From Gracilariopsis chorda (Eukaryota; Rhodophyta; Florideophyceae; Gracilariales; Gracilariaceae): a stretch of DNA of 50,952 nucleotides. Each line of letters begins with the position of its first letter. The first letter of the stretch is position 1. Where the stretch lies: NCBI GenBank assembly GCA_003194525.1, contig NBIV01000369.1:1-50952 (forward strand), read 5' to 3'. The translations under genes were made by a program, and so were the position numbers. Positions 48,227 to 50,952 of this stretch are shown here, in pieces. The notes beneath the pieces are model-generated. The model ran no database searches, had not been told where the DNA came from, and saw only the letters and a list, made by a program, of their open reading frames with translations.

Positions 48227-49127
48227 TGAAGTGCAATCCTCAAGGAGGAAGACTCATCGATGCCCTGTGGACTTGGTGTTTTTGCCGCTTTCGCGTGTTT
48301 ATGATTACTACCTCTATTAGCGGGTGTCTCAGCCCTCAGCGGATCTGCACTGTGCACCAGGTGCACACCTGTGCATGCCCCGTGTGCCGCCCAAGGCGTG
48401 AGTGGACAACGTGTGACACGGATCGTCAGGAGGAGGTTGGCACCACAATGTGGACATTTATTTATTATATATATTTTTATTTATAATTTATCTACGCTAC
48501 AGCAGGGAGATTACTACACTATATAGTGGCTCGGCGACCTCGCCCTGACACTGAGTAAACTTCCCCAACCAGGGTTCTTGGCTCTAAGTCTTTTCCGCTT
48601 TCGCGAGTCTTCTACGCTCCTCGGAGGTAAAGCCGCGTTACTAACGGTAGACCTATCCACCCTGCGTCACTAGGAGTATCACCGCCTTGGGCACTTGTCA
48701 CTTAATTCACCACCGCCATGTTCTCACCCCTGTATAGGATTCCTTGGTACCTTTTTCGTGGTCCCGTTGGCCCACACCCCCGTCGCCCCCAATCGGGCAT
48801 CCCCCGTATTTCCATTACCCCGCTCTCGTGGTTTCTACCCCTTTGTGTGGTTGCTCGTCACCGCTGACGCGTGTCTCTCGTGCCGGTATCCCGTGACGTC
48901 TTCCCCCACTTACGTGGACTCGTACTCCTTGGAAGGGCTGTTTTCCCATTCGTGGTGATCCTAATCCTACCGTTTCAACTCTCCCCGCTTGGCGTGAGGG
49001 TGAGCCTCGGCTTTACAACCCGACTTCGTCGTGCTCATCCGGAGAGCCTCTGTTCGCTTTCTTACCCTCCAGAGGGGAAGATCCGAACGTCTGCGTGTGT
49101 TGTCCCGCTTGCGGGTATTGCACTACA
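48227..49127 (+). repeat. Gypsy-4 5' LTR
   Basis: TGAAGTGCAATCC...GCACTACA ends match the complement of the Gypsy-2 LTR ends (TGAAGTGCAAC...GCACCACA). The interior is strongly diverged from Gypsy-2 but alignable in patches (for example 48585-48640). A TATATATATTTT run at 48466-48479 may serve as TATA box. Partial mini-hairpins such as CCGC-TTTC-GCG are present. Confidence 0.85.
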
Positions 49128-49130
49128 AAG

Positions 49131-49152
49131 TGGTCTCCCGACCTAGAATCGG
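49131..49152 (+). other. Gypsy-4 primer-binding site
   Basis: TGGTCTCCCGACCTAGAATC begins three bases after the LTR. Its complement ends ...CTAGGTCGGGAGACCA, a convincing tRNA T-stem, acceptor stem, discriminator base A and CCA. The tRNA would start CTCCCGA; tRNA-Tyr is one possibility but identity is not settled. Confidence 0.8.
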
Positions 49153-49242
49153 AAACGGTTAGGTTTTGTAGTACCTCTCCTCAGAGATTCACTGTCCAAA
49201 CTTTTGGTTTCTTACCACTTCGTGGGAGTTTTTGGTCTACAC

Positions 49243-50797
49243 ATGTCTCGGCGACCATCCTCCGCCGAACCCGCTGTGACGCGGAGTCGTTCCGTCAGTG
49301 ACATGGAACCGGCAGAGATCTCGAAGGTCCACGCTGGCCACCCTCGACTTGCCACTTTGAAAGGCAAGTCGAAGGGCCAAGACTCGTAGAGAGCCCAGAA
49401 ACCCCTGCCTAAGGCGTTGAAGGACGCTCCCAACTCTGGTGTCGACCCGGCTTCTGCCGATGTAGCTGCGCCCCGGAGGAGAGAACCCGATACCGACGCC
49501 CCGCCTAGTTTCCAAGCGCAGCTTGATGAGGTGCATGAAGCACACAATACCCTCGTAGAGGAGTTTGAAGTCCTGCGTGCCAGGTTTGATACCTCTTTTA
49601 TGAAGGATTTGGCTGAGGACATTCGCCTTTTAAGGGCGGATGTCAACACTGTGTTGGAATGTTTTGGTGGTCCTGCCAACTATGTTGAGAATGTGAAAAC
49701 CCGATTTGATCGTGTCAGTGCCCGTCTGAGGACGTTGGAGCAAACTATCTTGATGGATGACGACGTCCCGGGTGAGGCCACTGCTGTCTCGCAAAAAGCG
49801 AAGCGCGAGAAGAAAGATTCTACCCGCCGCACTCGTAAGACGCAGCCCAAGCACGATCCCGACTCGTCGGATTCCTCCCTGTCTTCACAGGAATCTCACC
49901 ATTCTGATGGTTCGGTGTCGTCGGATTCTTCGTCGGACGATGATCGTCGCCGACGCCCGTCCCATCCTAAACGGTCTTCTTCCACCCAAGGTGTGATTGG
50001 CCCCCGGAGGAAGGGGAGGAAACACTTAGGATTGAGGGAACTCAAATGTACTAATCCCCTCTACAAGAGGTTGGTATCGTACCGATATTATCGGCTTGAC
50101 GACTCCTCATTGGATCGTACACCCCGTGGTACGGGTAAGGTGAAGAACTGCATCAAGCGTATGCAGCTTTCCCTTCGTAACCAGTCCCTTTTCTGGAGAA
50201 GATGCCATATTGGTGTTAGACTTCCTCGGAAGGTTCGTTTCCGAAGCGGACATACTTGGTATGAACGAAGGACAGGCGTTTATTGCCCTACCGTATTTTC
50301 TACGTGGCCTCGCCGAGGATCAATACAACTCTGTAAGAGGTTCTTCCTGAGCCTCCGAAGGAGGTGTAACGTGCTGACCGGAAGCGGTTCAGTACCTCTT
50401 GCGATCCTACGCGACGAACAACGCTATTCAAGCGGCTATTCTCGCTTTACGCGATACCCGCCAGAAATCTGGAGAGACGAAAACCGAATTCTCAGTACGC
50501 CTTAATAAGGTTTTCCACAGGTTTGGCAATGTTTACTCCTCTGGAGAGCACTGCACCATGTACATCGATGGATTGGATCCGGCAATCCGTACGCTGGTGG
50601 CCCGATATCGGGAGGACCGTAGTAACACCACCTACCTGGAGTTGATTCAACACGCGCAAGCGGAAGATGATGCACTTCGAACTCGTATCCGTGCATCGAA
50701 GTCTCTTTCCGCCAAGGCGTTGATGATGGAAGCCAGTTCACCGTCTTTATCACTAGCAGCGAGTGGACGCCCTTCAAGGGACTACGATAACGTGTAA
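49243..50797 (+). pseudogene. gag: Gypsy-4 Gag, with stop and frameshift
   Basis: ATG at 49243 (MSRRPSSAEPAVTRSRS). The frame meets a TAG at 49387-49389 and continues unchanged to about 50195: a coiled-coil-like region (ADVNTVLECFGGPANYVENVKTRFDRV), an Asp/Ser linker and the basic patch RRKGRKHLGLREL. A frameshift near 50195-50200 and further breaks before 50399 move to the frame ending at 50797 (SYATNNAIQAAILALRDTR, GEHCTMYIDGLDPAIRTL). All parts align with Gypsy-2 Gag. The tail after 50797 is probably the rest of gag in another frame. Confidence 0.88.
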
Positions 50798-50952
50798 CTC
50801 GCTCAGACCGGTGCTCATTCTATTCCTACCACGGAACTGCCGTCCACGACGGATGCGTCCTACGACACAGGTCAGGAGAATTCCCTGCTGTATGTTGCCG
50901 GACCCCGTGTTCACGGACCTCGCATTCCCTATGCCAATGGTGCCCTCCGGCA

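Larger units (their letters stand above)
48227..50952 (+). mobile_element. Gypsy-4: plus-strand member of the Gypsy-2 family, cut by the window end
   Basis: It starts with a 901-bp LTR (48227-49127), followed by a primer-binding site and a gag gene closely related to that of Gypsy-2 but on the opposite strand. The right end and target duplication are outside the window; the 5 bp to the left are ATATT, which should reappear at the far side. It is inserted in the Gypsy-3 protease region. Confidence 0.9.

Overview
The window is a eukaryotic nuclear stretch built almost entirely of nested transposable elements. I see no host housekeeping gene, tRNA, rRNA or CRISPR array. The organism cannot be named from sequence alone. 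The mix of chromodomain Ty3/gypsy elements, a Ty1/copia element, a Mutator-like element (MULE) carrying a SUMO-type protease and a PIF/Harbinger element would suit an alga (a red alga is a guess) or another protist.

Left nest (about 1834-31000). A badly decayed copia-like element on the minus strand is the oldest layer. A minus-strand Ty3/gypsy element (Gypsy-1, 2770-28159, TSD CCAAC) sits in it. Gypsy-1 is itself split twice: a copia element (18542-25866, TSD GAGGA) lies in its reverse transcriptase, and a PIF/Harbinger element (5192-17700, TSD TGA) lies in its RNase H. The Harbinger element is interrupted by a 7.66-kb MULE (5354-13012, 236-bp terminal inverted repeats, TSD GATGATTGC). Every boundary was read from target-site duplications, and removing the copia and Harbinger insertions restores in-frame protein motifs.

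Right nest (31595 to the window end). An AT-rich minus-strand chromodomain gypsy element (Gypsy-3) carries three insertions of one GC-rich gypsy family: a full element (Gypsy-2, 32210-43663, TSD TGTTC), a solo LTR (44099-44895, TSD CGCTT) between integrase and chromodomain, and a plus-strand element (Gypsy-4, from 48227) running off the window. Left of everything (430-1833) are GC-rich tandem repeats rich in hairpins.

Three things stand out. (1) The Gypsy-2/Gypsy-4 family, LTRs and coding DNA alike, is studded with tiny perfect hairpins (arms such as CCGC/GCGG, CCAC/GTGG, CCTC/GAGG around 3-5-nt loops). Between family members the arms persist while loops change, with at least one compensatory pair. 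(2) Both the copia element and Gypsy-2 carry a long accessory gene antisense to pol, between pol and the 3' LTR. (3) The MULE's protease-transposase frame is open for about 1,920 codons except for two TAG codons.
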